DNA from: Solenopsis invicta
Taxonomy: Eukaryota > Arthropoda > Insecta > Hymenoptera > Formicidae
Length of the DNA: 64,000 nt
Assembly: GCF_016802725.1 (NCBI RefSeq)
Contig: NC_052666.1
Location: 30,966,997-31,030,996, forward strand
Reading direction: 5' to 3'
Part shown: positions 39,530 to 54,405 of the stretch, one piece after another
How the letters are laid out: the number at the start of each line of letters is the position of its first letter
How positions within the stretch are numbered: position 1 is the stretch's first letter
Made by a program: the position numbers and the translations under genes
The notes under the pieces: generated by a model
The model's input: only the letters and a program-made list of their open reading frames with translations
The model's database searches: none
Told to the model about the DNA's origin: nothing

Positions 39530-42500
39530 ATTCGGAGTTACATTGTGCGTACATTATCGCAATTTATCGCGTATAAATTTTACCCACATATTTCTTGTGA
39601 GAATTTCTTGTAAGATTATCTCGTGAGAATTTTACCCACACAATTCTGTGAGAAATACAATATAAAGATTTAAAATAAAATATGTAAAATAATACGGCTT
39701 ACATTCAGAAATCTAATCCGGTTTAGATTATACGAGTCTGAGTTATTTGACGGTTTGCATTCGAGAAGCATATTGCATACATTGTACGTGTACATTTATT
39801 AATAGCTCACTTAATAATTACGTTAGATCAGAAGCTGATGATAGAATTAATGTAATTTATTAATGTATTTTTTCCTCATCGTCTATATGATGATAGCTGA
39901 TATACGCAGAATACCGACAACAAATATCTTAAGTTGTAGCTATGAACACCATTATCATACAACTAATCATGATCTTCCGTTAGCACGCGAGATACTCATT
40001 ACGTTTTCAAGACAATATGATCCGGAAACAATGCGCGGTCCATAACCTACCTATCATTCTTCTAGACAATCCATTGACTGATAGCTTAATATCAAAATCA
40101 TGTTCTGCACGGGAATAAAGTATCGGAACTGAATCTTTTATTCGAATACAATGAAAAATATTCTTTAAACCATTAAATGCAGTATTATTCTCATAATAAG
40201 AGATTACAAAGAAGAACATAAATAAGAAACATTGAAAGATTAATTGATATTTTATATGTTAATGCTAAGAATTAATATATTAGAATGAATTTTATTTAAC
40301 GAGAAAATTAGTAAAAAAGCATTGTGATAAAGTAAACGTTTATATGAACGATATTTAATTCTCATTTATAATTAACGAGAATTTTTTCCGGGATTATTTT
40401 TGTCGTACTTTGCATCTAAAGAGAGGGAAAGAACTGATTCGCTGCTGCGAGTAATACGTTCGGTTGCAATGCAGAAATTATGCAACTTGAGCGAGAGAAC
40501 GCCTTCCTGCACCACGGGTGTGCAATCTCATCTGCAATCGCAATCAGGTAGGGCCAATCGAAGAATCGCCGCGGAATAATGGGTAGACGCTCTCGTCTTC
40601 TTCCTCTACCATTATCCGCCACCGTGCTTTCGTCCCTTGTTTCCAATCTCGCGACGAGCAAAGTGACTTCTGCGCCAACGTGAAATCGAGCTCATTGATT
40701 TTACGCCGGGGATTATCGGGATAGGCGGAAAAAATGAGATTGTCTTTGCATTCATTTTTCACTTTCTTTGACGTTAAGTCGAATTGCATCAATGCCATTT
40801 AAAGCGTATCTTTGTCAGTTCTAATGTATACATATATGTATAAGAGGTTATTTATTCAATGAAGTTCCTATTGCAATGGCCTTTGCTTCAAGAGTTTCTT
40901 TATAACAGTAGCTTGTTCCATTAATAATTCTTAATTTTACAATTGAAAAAATTGTACGAGGATATAATAATTATCATCAATAAATAACGATTGTGTTATA
41001 AAGTTTATTTAAATATAAAATTATATTTAAAGTAAACATAGCAAATAGAATAGATTTATTACTATTATTCGTTTAAATTGAGATTTCTATATTCTCTTTT
41101 GTCTTGTCTTTATTTGCTTTTATTTTGAATTATCTTTTATTAATTGTATTAATTTAGTTTTTTAATATTTAAATGCGACGATTATCACTTTTGTGAAATT
41201 AATGCTTCTATTTTCAGAATATTAATATAATTAATAAAAATTTTGGTTTTTTTTTAAAGTTTAAATACAAGACATAAATATTAAATATTTCTTTTGGAAA
41301 TTTTTTTAAAATTTTGTCAAAAGATGTGACTAAAACTGATCTTGCATTTAAAATAAAAAGTTAAAAAATAAGTTATTTCTAATTTTTGTCCAAAAAATGT
41401 GATATTGGCACTAGTATTGTACTGAATCATCGTTTGTTATGTTTAATCGTTAAAATCTTCTTGATATCTAAAAATTTGGGGATTTTCCGATTCTGCAAAT
41501 AGGGGCAATTAACTACAGACGTACGACTGTCGTGCTAAACGCGCACGACTAGGAGACGGCGTTTCCTTCGAAAGAGAGTGGCAAACGGAGGAGGAACGGG
41601 TGGGAAAGAGTCCATTAGCGGAAGAGGTGGGCATCACACGGCGCGGTCGATGGTCGTACGCGCGCGAGTCGGGAACGGCCGATCCTCGTTTCGAGAGGAC
41701 GCGAGGAAGCGAGATGGCAGATACAACGGGGCGCAATAGCGTATGCAAGGTAATGCACGGGCACGAATCCGGATTGAACGCGCGCGGAGGAGGACGCCTC
41801 CTCCGTGATGCTGGTTCGTCCGTTTGTGTACGTGCGTTGCACGCTGCTGGCTACCTCCGCGCGATATCGCGGATCTCGCAGTATATCACCCGGGACCCGC
41901 GCGCGAGGTTGCGGCCCGGTCTTCTACTTAGCGCTCTTGTTGCTGCCGTTATGTCGCTATGTTGCTCGCTGCTGCAGCTGCGATACCGCAGGGCCGAGGC
42001 TTGCACGCGCGCGAAAGACGCAGCGACCTAACCCGCAGCGCATTGTTCACACCATTTTAATAGGTATTCATTGTCGGGACTCGGATCTCTGCTGAGGCTC
42101 TTCCCAACAGAGTGTCGCCCCGATCTGTTCCGATATCTGGGAGTTCCCGCGTTCGTAAGGTCCTTTCCTTCCTCATTCCTCGCCCCGTCGCTTTCGCTAT
42201 TTGCGATATACGTGTTTAGAGTCTCGTTATGTTTTTCGTTTTTTTTTTATGTAGACAAAAATGGAGAGGATCGTAACTGTGACTTGTGACGAATAATTAA
42301 GATGGGGAATCACGTGGGAACGAATAATTAAGGTGTGGGATTAATTGAGGGAATTTAAGATAGAAATAATAGATCTCGGCCCGCTTAACAATAGTTTGTT
42401 TATTCGCTTATTTATGTTCTATTTTTAGAGGATTTGTTAGAGAACTGGTGGCAGGAGGAATAAAATTTTAATACCACACTGAGGGAAACGTTTCTAAATT

Positions 42501-45500
42501 TTAATATTTATTTGAATAGTGCTGATAAAATATTTACTACACGTAAATGTATGTTTATTTAGTACAACAATTGTTCTTGGCAATCATAAGAGTCGAAGTT
42601 AAGTCTAACGATGAGCTCAATCGTGTCGTTTAAGTACACAAAATATTGTGACATTAAAAACATTAATGGAATCGCACTGTCGTTTCCGTTTTTGTACTCT
42701 TTGGCTATTGATTGCGAGGTTTGATTTCCGGTTAAGTTATCGACGCCAACGACTTCCGTTCCGCAGAAACAAGTAGCCCCCGATTAAAAAGCGTCTTTCG
42801 CGCCTCGGCGAGCGTTGCAGCTGTTAACAAGATTAACAGCTTCGCATTCGATCGGCAACATTAATCCGAGTAACACGGGTAGTAACCCGTGAGGAATCCT
42901 TCCCCTCCTCCTCCTTCGCTCTCTATGTAAATTAATTAGGGCCCTCGGTAACTGCGCTGATTTTTCAAGTAGGCACGTGGTGCGTGCCTCCCTCGCCTCG
43001 AGGTAGAAAGAAGCGATGGAAGAAGAAGGAGATGAGAAGGAAGAAGTGTAAGAAATGGAAGAAGAAGAAGAATAAGGTGGCAAAGTCCCCCGGGCCCCAG
43101 AGGTGAATTCGCCGGGGCGTCGAAGAGAGGCGGTGTGCGATAGTCCCTGTACTCTGGTACCCTCCGGAGCTCCAGATAGCAGATCTTCCCCAGAGGCTGT
43201 ACCTCCCTCGCCTTTCTCACACGTCCGAGGCTCCTCTTCTCTCGCACTCTACGCCGTTGCTCGCCGCGCTACCGGTCGCAGAGATCCCGCTCGAACGAGA
43301 ATCTCGGCAATTAACCTACGCCACTTAGTCTTATTATTGGTAGGTCTCTCCTGCGCGTCGTCCTTGATTCTCCTTCTCGATGCTCCGCGCCTTCAGCCTT
43401 CGGTTTCGAGCCGCGCTTCCGGCGCGGTCCTCCACGCGTCTCTGCGCCAGAATGCAACACTACGGAGGAAGTTGGGTTTTTTTTGTAAGAGAAATCTGCC
43501 GATGTTAATTTTTCTCAGTGCCGCTATTTTTCTCTTCGACAAATTTCTTCAATTTCAAGAGAAACGGTTATCTGTTTTGCTGAAAGACATATGAGAATTT
43601 GTAATTAAGAGAAGTGATATATTATTTTTAAATAGATCCTTACACACACATATAATATTTTATTTTAATTTTTTTATGCGCTCTTGACATCTCACACATG
43701 CACAATTAACATTATAATGATTGACGTAGTAGAGAGAAAGAGAGAGTTCTGGTAGTGGAAAAAGTCCTAAAGTTAATTTCAAGCAAGAAATATAAAATAT
43801 TTTACTTGTTATTAGATCAAATGATACACCTCTGATAATTAGATACACCACGCCCAATGAAAGATTAAAAATGGAATAAAATTGATAAGTATTGTTGACT
43901 GCAATCAATATTCACAATTTGATATTTAATAGAAAATGTTAACTATTACTCGCAAATTATATAAGCCAAATTTTAATAAAAATTTTAACAATGATGGATT
44001 GCATACACTTAAAAAATGATTGAGACTTAAAAAAATATTTATTTTCATAAATAATGATTTATTATTATTTCGTTTAAAATGTTCGAAAATTATTTTATAA
44101 ATAACTTTACTTTTTCTTCAATTTTTCATGCTCTGAAAGAGAACGAGAGATATAAAATTCTATGAGTTTACTACACTAAAGAAAGGTGAGATTAAATCAT
44201 AATTTTTCGAAATGAATTCATGTTTTATTGAACTCTTATATTTCGTAGAAAGATGCCGGATGGCGTTGACATTTGTTTAGTGACTTGTGCACAGAAACTG
44301 TTCGCCATTCACACGGTAGAACGCAAGCGAGTGTGTAGTGATGCGATCTTCTCCGCGTGTCGTCGCGCTATCACTTCTTGAAATGCATTCGTGACGAACA
44401 AAACGCCATTTACTCTTTACTTCCTTTTTATGACTAACAAATCATCAGTTTGTACTGTTTTTTTTTTTTTAATTCCTTTAATCCTATTTAAGGTTTGCGT
44501 TTGATTTTCTATTTTGGCTACTTTTCCAGAAAAATTGGTGCAAGACGTCTCAATACTCATATTCTTTTAATATAAGCAGAAACTGAAGATATTTCATAAT
44601 TTTACTGCACATACAAAAATTTATATTTTTTTTAACATGAAATACTTTAATGTGATCTTTTTTCTCTTAGCATACCAATTTTATTTTAATCTTTCAAAGC
44701 CTTTATTTATAGCAGAAAAAAGGAGAAAAAGAGAAATAGTTATAATATTAATAATAAATTAAAAAAATATCTGGATGTATATTTTCCATTATTTTTAATG
44801 TCTATGAAAAGTTGTAATTAATATGTAATGAATTAGTACACATGTATTACACACTTATGTGAATTTATTTCAAAACACACGAATGAAACAAAATAGAAAG
44901 TTTTATTGATCATGTATATATATAATACATTTGTATAAATAGAAGATAACACTATAGACAGTTTAAAAATAATTAATTTAATTGATTTATTTTATCTGTC
45001 GGATTCTTTGTATTTGCGTATACGTATCAAATTGATAGACTTGTCGGACACGTAAAATAAAATATTGAGGGGGAATGATTAAAGAGGCTACAGCTCGGAG
45101 CTCATTCACGTGTCGTATCACATTTAATGCTCGATTAAGCGTGACTAAATGTCGCAGCGAGGAGTTTTTCCGGATCGGTTTTCGCTCGATGCGTTTGAGA
45201 ACTTAATAGCTGTGTCGTGAAGGCCCTTCTATGTGCACGGACAGGCGTTAAAAGGATCGTACACGTAAATAGGATCGTACACAATGCGTGACTGACCGTG
45301 CGCGGCCAATTATTTCGATGATTTACGACGTCCTTATCGCTGTAATTAGTAGAAAAAAAGATTTATAACCGAGACGCGTTGCGTATATCACGTCGTTATC
45401 AACTTATGCGAATTTTAAATATCTCAGACTGTGCCTCCGGGGTGTATCCGAGTGAAACAAGCGCTTAATGCTGGCAATTATACTTGGCGAAGTCGAAGAA

Positions 45501-48500
45501 ATTTTTCATTGCAATTTTAATGAATTGAGCGATCCTCGATATCGCTGCTTAAAGAGCACGCGAACGTGGCGGCAAGGCTGTCGTATCCGCGGAAAAAAAC
45601 TGCACGGTATAGTGCTTCCACGTAAACACACCGGGGAAAAGCATATAAACATTCGCTCGAAAGTAACACACAACAATATATTGCAATATCGCTTCCTAAT
45701 TGGGATGGTTCGTGTTTAATTTATAATGAAATACAATTTTTATCTGTATTATGTGGTCTTGACACTGAACTTATCGCGCAAATATAGAAAAATTAATTTT
45801 TTTTTACTGCGTGTAAATTATGAAATAGTAATTGACTTAACTGATTTAATTAGTAAACATAAAACATAAATCCGAGAACTGTCTTTATCGTGCTTTATAG
45901 ATACCGAGATTATCGCTGTAAAATCAAAGTGAGATTAAATTATTGTACTTAATAAATGTAGATTAATTAAGATTACATATCGCTCATTTGCTACAACGAC
46001 ATAACTCAAAATACCAAGTTAATTTGAATATTTTTAATCATAAAAACTTTATAATATTATTTTTGTAAATGCGATTTGATTTACCGATTATAGAAGAATA
46101 AAGTATCGTCGTTACTCGTTCTCTACGGTATGAAAATTTTTTTAGTTACGTGTTGTAGGAAATGAGCGATACGCGATAATTATCAGTCGACTATAAACGA
46201 TTTTTTGTTTTCTCATATTCGCGTGGTTCTCAGCGAAGGTTGTCGGAATTTTCCGCGAGATTTCCCAATCGAGTGCGAGTTGCATATAGGAATGATGAAT
46301 CGGTGCGCGATGTGTTAATTAACGCGTGCGCTCATAATTAATAGATCTTTCGATATTTGCAATCGACATGCGTTGCTGCGCGTCGAGTCGACGCCGCGTT
46401 CATTGGAACGATTTAATTATCAAGACGCATCCTCCGCGTCTGAAGTGCATTGAATGCACTCGAGTAGTATCGGAAGTATCGGGCTGGATTAATTAAGATA
46501 CGCGATAGTAATTAGCCGCACGAATTTTTCGAGTGTCACGCGCGTAGCGCGATTAATCGATATTGGAGCGTATTTCATGTTATTCCCTCGTTTTAAATGG
46601 ATCGCAATTGCAATAAGCACTTTCTCAAAAAGGAAAGGAGAAAATAGCGGTACATTTATTATATTTATCTGACAAATTGTCTATTTGTTTCGTTCGCGAT
46701 GGTCTGACGTCATAATGATCGCCGATTCGAAATTGGAGCATGTTTATCTTGAGCACTTCATATATTAATGTCACATTAAGTTGCGTACAGTCTAAGTTGA
46801 AATTTGCTGTAATTCTTTTGCATTTGCTATAAGATTTTATTAACAATTTATGTGTGATTGATAAAAAAAGCGTAAAAAATATTAGTATCTAAAAACATCG
46901 TATTATCGATGGCAACTATTTTAAATCTTGACTTGCACTTGAGAGTATTGTAAGATTCGCGTTAAAAAATATCAAGATCCACTTGGATCGAATACAGTTT
47001 TCTTCACTTATTAATTTATGTTGTCTACACATTGCGATTTTTACTTAATACTGTTTGTTTTATACTTACTATAGTTTTATACTTTCATTAACATGCTATT
47101 CTCATGATAGCTTCTTACATATTCTGACCTTTGAAAAAAATTTTAATTTATGGGAAAAGTATTAAAATCAGCTTATATTTATATGCCGATTCTGACCTTT
47201 AAATTCTTTACTTGCCCCACACTCCGGAGGTTTAAATCGACCCTTTTTACTCATCGTCCTTTTCTTTTGTATAAAATCTCAGACATTCTTACACAGTTAA
47301 CACCGTATAAAATTAATTTATACGAGACATGTATACACACACACATTCAGATTTTCTTAACAATTAATGAGTCGAGTTATCAAAAGTATTTTTATTTTGC
47401 GCTCTTCCGGTTTTCGGCCGACAGATCTGTCTCGCTGATTTCTCTTTGGTTTTGCTTCTCTCTCATTCGTCTCCCTTTTATCGGGTCCTCATTCTTTTTT
47501 TCTCCTTTCTCTCTCTCTCTATTTCGCTTTCTCTCGCTCTGCCAGGTGCGAGGACGAAATGGAAAATGCAAATAAGGCGTAATAACGAGATGGTAACCGT
47601 ATCGCCCGGCTGTATCTCTCCATCGCGGACTTACGCATCTCTCCCGGACGTTTATGATATACATTTACACGTGTGTATGATATATTAGCATAGGCGTGCC
47701 TACTTATAAACGCGCTCGCGCGCGAACATTGATCGGCCAAGGCGATCGGATCGTTTAGGGACGAGACGCGCGTGCCCCTTTTTTTTGGCGGTAAACATCG
47801 CTGTTCGCGGTTTGTTCGTGCCAGCGGCAGTTGGTAAATCGATGATTTTTCGATAGGACGCAGTCACGATTAATCCCGATCTCGCCTCACTTAACAAACA
47901 AAAACTTATTTCATTTAAATAATCACATTTTTCACGTGATAAATTCTTGAAACAAATTTAAATGAACTGGAATTGATGATTTAAATACAGTTTCACGCTG
48001 GCAGTACATTTTGATCGGACATCACGAAGAAATAGAAGTTGAGATTTATTTTCGAAGCTTTTATTTATAGACATTAACAAAAAGAAAATGACGGTAACGA
48101 CGATACCTTTAATATCTCGAGGTCAAGTTTTTGCAACGTTTACGCGCTTAATAAGAAAGCAGTCCGTTCCGCAATTTAATTATTAGGTATGTACAGCTAT
48201 AAGGTGACAGAAGCGTCATGGTTAATTAACGTAGACGGTCTGAAAGTGCTGGTCTTTAATACGCTGAGAAATTGCGGCGCGTTGTCAGAATAACTTCGTA
48301 AAACTCGTTGACGAATGCAGAGGATGTTTTGCATGAAACTAGTAATCGAGAGAAAATCAGAAAAAATTCAAAGAACTCCAGCGGTAGATGCGCGTTAAAT
48401 TAATCGAAGGATAAAAATGGTCCCCCGACATTTTAGAAAAGAATAGATTGTTATGCAATTTTTTTTCTATAGAACTAATCTTCGCGAACGCGTGTCAGTA

Positions 48501-48597
48501 TATCTAGAATTATTAATTATTCAGCATATAATTTTTTGAATAAATTTTTTTTTAATAAAGCAGTACAACATTTTTATCTACATATACAAGATCGTAC
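39530..48597. other. Intron-like DNA downstream of the bHLH exon
   Basis: CpG-rich patches lie near 40410-40720, 41500-42180, 42700-43480, 44230-44400, 45060-45700, 46200-46560 and 47400-47900. The patches at 41500-42180 and 42700-43480 leave long frames open on both strands (up to 163 codons) without any recognisable domain. Others are AT-rich. No PAS-domain exon of the host gene was found. Confidence 0.5.
42477..42580. mobile_element. Single arm of a family B element (truncated copy)
   Basis: It begins CACTGAGGGAAACG, then TCTAAATTTTAATATTTATT, TGAATAGT-G and AAATATTTACTACACGTAAAT. This follows the arm and part of the centre of the element at 27900-28116. No matching right arm is visible. 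Confidence 0.55.
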
Positions 48598-48813
48598 CGT
48601 ACGCTGAAAAAGTTTTTTTTTAACATTAAGTAAATATATTTATTTTAGTATCATTTTTTTATTTAAATAAATATTACCAGGTATAAAATAATTTTTCTAA
48701 TAAGCCTATTTAAACCTACTTAAATATTTCCTGAATATATTTTATATAAGTAATCGAGAAAATAATACTAAAATAAATATATTTATTTGATAACAAATTT
48801 TTTCAGTATGCAG
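48598..48813. mobile_element. MITE-like element
   Basis: The left end GTACGCTGAAAAAGTTTT and the right end on the other strand, GCATACTGAAAAAATTTG, are inverted. Both arms then contain AAATATATTTATTTTAGTAT. The arms are about 60 bases. Confidence 0.75.
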
Positions 48814-50150
48814 TTGGCTGTTATAATTTTAGTATACATATATTTTTAGATATTTAGCAATACACGGTAAACTTATTGAGCTTATTTAAATACATACATA
48901 TTCATACATGTGTTTAATTATAATAAAGATATATCTCTGTAACTCGATGATTATTTAAGAAGAAGTTATTCGGGATTAATTAGTTTATGAATAATTCTTG
49001 AAAATTATGAGAGATTCGGCTGACATGTTTGCTTTAAATTTGAATGACTTTGCTGGCAGACGTTCTACACAGTGTCACAGACTGATATATCGCGCACATA
49101 TTGCCACCATGTCATGTTCACGTGTGGTACGTTTTGATTAAGGCGTCTGAGGGTAACGAATTGTGTAATGAGTATTTGATGCGCTCGCCCAGTGAGTAAT
49201 TAGTCCTGCGACTATTATTAATGTTTCGGACTAACGTTTCCATCTTTATTCCGACGACGGCTATGACCATAGTGTTTATAACATCGCATTCCTTTCGACT
49301 ACGCTTCTAATATCTTTTTTTTTTCTTTTTAAATATAACATGCAGCGATTTTTTTGCGCGATTTTACGAGGATAACCGGAAAATGGAAGTATCGTCGAAT
49401 TAAAATATTTTAATGTAAATAAAAGCAATGAATATTTCATATTTTTAGATAACAACGTTGAGTACCAGAAGTAGAATGAGAATTTAAATAGCGTGAAATT
49501 TTTTGTTTTTTTTACACGTTTGCATTTATTACGTCAAGTTGTACGCGTATTTCTACAGAGCTATAAACATGTCAGAATCTTTCTGCCGATCAGTTTTGAG
49601 ATATCATTGTTTGCTTTTCAGCCAAATTGTGATAAGGAATACATTTTAGGCTACTTCCTCCGCGAATAAATAAAAAGCGCATTTACGCTCGGAGCGAAAG
49701 GGTTAAGAAAGATGCGATCAATCGATGGAAACGGCGCTCCGCCGCCCGATGCAATTATTTAATTTCACCGATTATCTGCGGCGGAATTCATTTTTCATGT
49801 TATTATCGCGATGCGGGCGAGAGAGCTCACGATTTTACCGGACAATATGTTGGATGAGCTACGCATGTCGTTTTATAGAGTCGTCAGCGGCTTCCATCTC
49901 GCCTGTCTTGTCTCGGCCGCTCTTTGCAATCCGCCGCGTCCGTTCGTCCGTCGACCGTTTGAAAAATGATTTCATTCTAGATCGGAGTCGCGCCTCTCGT
50001 TTGCATCGATAGCCATCGGCAATCGTGGACGCGATTCCACGAGCATCCTTCGGCGCAAGTTTGTTAACTCGACGAATAATGGCATACGTTATAAAACCTA
50101 TCCGGCTTAATATCTCTTCTTTTCGAAGGATTTACGTTCGCATACGTTGA

Positions 50151-50181
50151 TTCTCTCTCTCTCTCTCTCTTTTTTTTTTTT
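50151..50181. repeat. (CT)n plus poly-T tract
   Basis: About ten CT units run into a T-run. Confidence 0.9.
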
Positions 50182-53100
50182 ATAAGTTGCCTTCCTTCGG
50201 AAAACGAAGTTACTACAATGAATTGTAACACATAATGTGCACTGCCACTTTATCGCGACGTTAATTCGTGAGTGGTCGCAGAATCCCATTTTCTCCTTTT
50301 GCGCGATTAAACGAATTGTCTTCTCAAAATTAAATATGGTGAAGAGAACATTGATATGCATTGCGTCTCTTTTTATTTAGCATCGATATCATATCAATAT
50401 CGAAAAGAAGTTAAACGACGAAATCAATTTGAGGATTAATTACTATTCGCGAGCCACCTTGTTAGCGCGGACTCGAGGAAGTGCCCAATTAATTTCGCTA
50501 CTTTAACTTTGGTATATCTAGAAGATTAAAAGTTATTCCACTTTGGATTCAAGTTAAGCAGCTTGATATCGCGATCTGGAAACAAAGTTGCAATATGTAC
50601 TCTGGACGTAAATTCCTGATATTCATATCGGATCGATCGAAAAGAACTTTCTAAGTGCCGCATTTATTCTGCAGTTCATTAGTTTTGCATTCGTGCGTCG
50701 TGTACGTCGAAATTAGTAATTATTTGTGTTATCTCGAAGAAAAATGCGAGCTTTAACTTTCGTGAACTTTAAGGGTCTGTTCTTCTACCTTTGGATAAAC
50801 TATGTTGTAAATTATCTAACAGATAAACGTCTGTATCTACATACAGACATGTAATAAATGTGTATCGATTTAACATTAAGAATAATGACTAATAAAAATT
50901 TTATTTTTAATATATCCTAAAATGAATATAACCGTGACTTTAAAATTTTTTATTTAACATTTGATCTTCATAATATATAGAACTGTAATGCTGTTGCAAC
51001 ATTTATAGAAGCTTAGGTGTCAGTTTGGAGCTAACTTTATCTTCATAAAAATAATTTATGAACTATAAAAAGAAAGTGAAAGTGATTTCTGGTTCTTCAA
51101 GTTTCAAATAGTGCACGGAAACAACGATTTTGCTAGAGTAAAACTTTAGCTAGATACAAATCTGAAAGTAATTATGTTGGACTATCAAAATAATTATAAA
51201 GGAAGTTATTTTCAGATTATTATAACATTATTTTCAGATGTATTAAAATTTTAGATTCTTTAGCAAAATTATCTTTGCATATAGATGAGCATATAATATA
51301 GGTAATATTCATTAATATTTATAAGCGAATATTAAAATCAGACCAGATTCTGTATCAGACCAAACGTATATTGAATCACAGATGCAAATTTGGTTGATAT
51401 CGGGCAATTTCATTTATGATCTCTCGCATTAAGCAACAATCGTCGTCGTCTTTATTGTCAATTCTCCTTTATCGCTCGTTTCGGCGAGAGACGCTGAAAA
51501 AATACGTTGAGACATCTGCCGGGTTTGGTAGCCGGCGAGGAACGTTTGGCGTCGCAGAAAACGCGTTATTTTCGATCAAATGACGAGGCGCACGAAGGAT
51601 CAGAGCTCGTTGTTGTTAGCTGTCTGTGTGAACTGCGCTTTTTTCATCCCCTTGTCTCTTGTAGACGAAAACACGGTACGCGTGCGCGACGATCGGTATC
51701 GCCATCGGTGTCGGGGACAAGTCCGTTTCAACAGAGGTTGACAGACAGAAAGGAAAAGAGAAACAGAGAGAGAGAGGGGAAAGAAACCATCGGGAGAGAG
51801 ATCCGATTTGCCTTTAATCGGATCGGCAACGCGCCAAGTTGGGCCGAGTCCGGGCCCACCGGACACGCGATACGCATCGCTCATTAACGTCATTATTAAA
51901 AACGCGGCAATTAGGCCGAATATCGACCAGTACGGCGGGCAGCACACAAAACGAGCACAGGCCCGACGCGAAACGATGGAGATCGGCGATCGGCAAGGCT
52001 TGGCGCGCGACGGCCGAGAACCGGGCCGGTTTTTGACGCTCGACACCTTTCTTCGCGGCTGCGTGACGAGAAACGGCGCCGGTTTGTAACGAACGGCTCA
52101 TTTATCGGCTGGTAATCGCGGCGATAATAACGTTCGGCGATTGTCGATATGCAGATGACCGAGGGAGACACAAAGGCGGAGAGCGAGTTGTATTAATTAT
52201 ATTATTAACTTTATCTTTTGCAACGCCGGTGGGGTTCGTCACATCCCGACCGTTAAACTGCACTGTCATTTTCAGTGAAGCGGCGATAAAGGAGAAGCCC
52301 GTTCTTCGTCGTTGCGAAAGAATGAAGTCAGTTATATTATAATAATGGTGGATGAATGGGGACTGAAAGCTAAATCGGCTTATCTGATTCATTAACTCAC
52401 TTCCTCGTACTTTTTTGTGCTACTCTTCCTCTTATTTGTCAAAAATTATTTATTCTTAGATATGATTATTATTGTATTCTTTTGAGATGCGTTTTTATGC
52501 TTAAAACGATTGACGTTTTTATCCTATTTATCTGTACTATGTATATAAGCATTGAAAAAAGTTGGAGATAGATTTACATTATTAATTACTCAAATAATTT
52601 CTATTATTTAATTTTAACATTTTTATTTATTATTTATAAATTTATTAGCTATTTTGTCGTAAATTTAATGTCGCGAAATAAAATTTTAATTTATACAGTT
52701 TGAATCTTTGAATCTCAAGATTGAATGTTAAATAATTCGAACTCACTTCAGATCCAAAAATTCGAAATTGTTATAGTTTGAAACTAAAGTTTATGAAATA
52801 TCAATAATATTGTATACATACATGCAAAATCATTGGGTTAAAAATAATAAATAATTAAAACAAATAATATAAAAATAAATAAAATTGCAAGGTAACACTT
52901 TTTAATACAAAGATGTTTTTGGAGAAAAAAGTAGTAGTAAAACGTAATAAAATGCATCTTAAAAAATGTATTTATTTAAATTATTTTAAAACAGAGATGA
53001 ATTAATAGAGATAAATTATTTTATTTGATTTTATATCTATTTTTTTATTTTATTTCTTTTTTTATTAATATGCAATACTTAAATTCTGTTAAGTTAATGA

Positions 53101-54282
53101 ATATCGCAGATACTTGCATTCTCTGCTGTTTTATCATACGCGATGCATTTTTTTTTCAAAAACTGTGCATTAATAGAAAAGAGAGAGGTGGCGGGGTAGA
53201 GGAATTTTCATACAGGCTGAAACAGAGAAAGAGAATTTTCTTTCCACCTGTCCGCGCAATCGTCGATCACTCGTAGCACTTGGTCAGTACAGCGTACAGC
53301 GGCGTTTGTGAAGCCGTCGCAGATGTCGCGAGGACCGGCTCCAGGCCCCGTCTCGCGGGGTCTTCCCCTCGTCCCGTTCAGGCTCCCGTATACGAATACA
53401 GCGAAACGAAACGGCCCGCGGACAGGTTATAGGCTTAAAGCCCGTATACATCAGCGGCTGAATGTCAGCCGGCGCAATCGGACGGAATCATCAAAGGTGG
53501 TAGGAAAATCGATTGCCGGCGTAAACCGGCGTGGTCACTTTTCGCGACGGACGGCAACGACGACGACGACGGCGGTTCTCGCGCGCGGACGCGAGCGCGC
53601 GCACCTGTCTCCGGATTCCCGCATCCTCCTCCGGTCGTCCGGTCAAGTGGAGTCACGAGCCTCGTTCGAGTGTGAGTTAACCGGCCGGCGGCGTGTCGCA
53701 TCGCCGTCGTCATCTCTCTTTCCGTCGCGCTATTAACTCGCGTCGCGGGACCGCGATATTTACGGGACGGTGTTTCCCTGTCGTCGAGCTTCCCGCTTCG
53801 GACGACGCGCCGCGCCGCGACGAAGAAGGCGCGAGTTGTGAGACTGCGAATTCGAGAATAGCCTGTCCAGCTGATGGTTGATAAAAGGAGGAGGCCCTCC
53901 GATGACGCGCCTGCCTCGAGTGATTCGTTACGTTTAGCGGCGTGGCATCAGATGGACATGCGTCGTATTTTAAGACCGATTTTTTATTTTTTTACTTTTG
54001 TCGTTTATATTTATTCAATTTCTCTAGATTTTAATGAACTAGAACGAAACGACGCTCCTTCTTTTACAAATTTAATAAATATTTTAATTAAACAATTATA
54101 TAATTATTTGATAAAATTATCACATTAATTAGTCATTTATGCAATTAATATATTTATATTATTTAAACAATTATTAAATTAACGAATTTACAAGCAATTA
54201 GAAACACGGAAAACAGACTTCAAATTAGATAACATGCTAATTTGAAAATTGGATCAGCGAGACACGATCCATTTTCCGACGA

Positions 54283-54350
54283 ATAATTAATAGCAATTAT
54301 CTTTAATTAATTTTAGGATAAAATTAATTGAAGAAATTGCTATTAATTAT
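54283..54350. repeat. Long perfect-arm hairpin 1
   Basis: Outer arms ATAATTAATAGCAATT and AATTGCTATTAATTAT are a perfect 16-base match. An inner stem of about ten bases (AATTAATTTT / AAAATTAATT) follows. It is 68 bases long overall. Confidence 0.85.
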
Positions 54351-54405
54351 TTGTAAAGAAATATATAATATATTTATTTCTTTTTATGGAAATGTTATAA
54401 TTTTC

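Noticed and set aside
41583..41600. KRRRNG peptide resembling the end of the first coding exon of spineless
   Set aside because: It lies downstream of the bHLH exon on the same strand, so it is in the wrong order. It has an in-frame stop shortly upstream and no Met.
41600..42031. 143-codon frame and overlapping opposite-strand frame
   Set aside because: Both strands are open because stop codons are rare in this GC-rich patch; no recognisable protein.
43103..43594. 163-codon frame on the plus strand
   Set aside because: It lies in a CpG-rich patch where frames are open on both strands, has no domain, and its composition follows the local DNA. A hydrophobic stretch in it is not enough to call a gene.
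51600..52046. 148-codon minus-strand frame, with open frames on the other strand
   Set aside because: Shadow frames in GC-rich DNA without any motif.
53308..53736. 142-codon plus-strand frame
   Set aside because: Arg/Ser-rich composition mirrors the CpG-rich DNA; no homologous domain recognised. Kept only as a possible 5' exon region in the findings.
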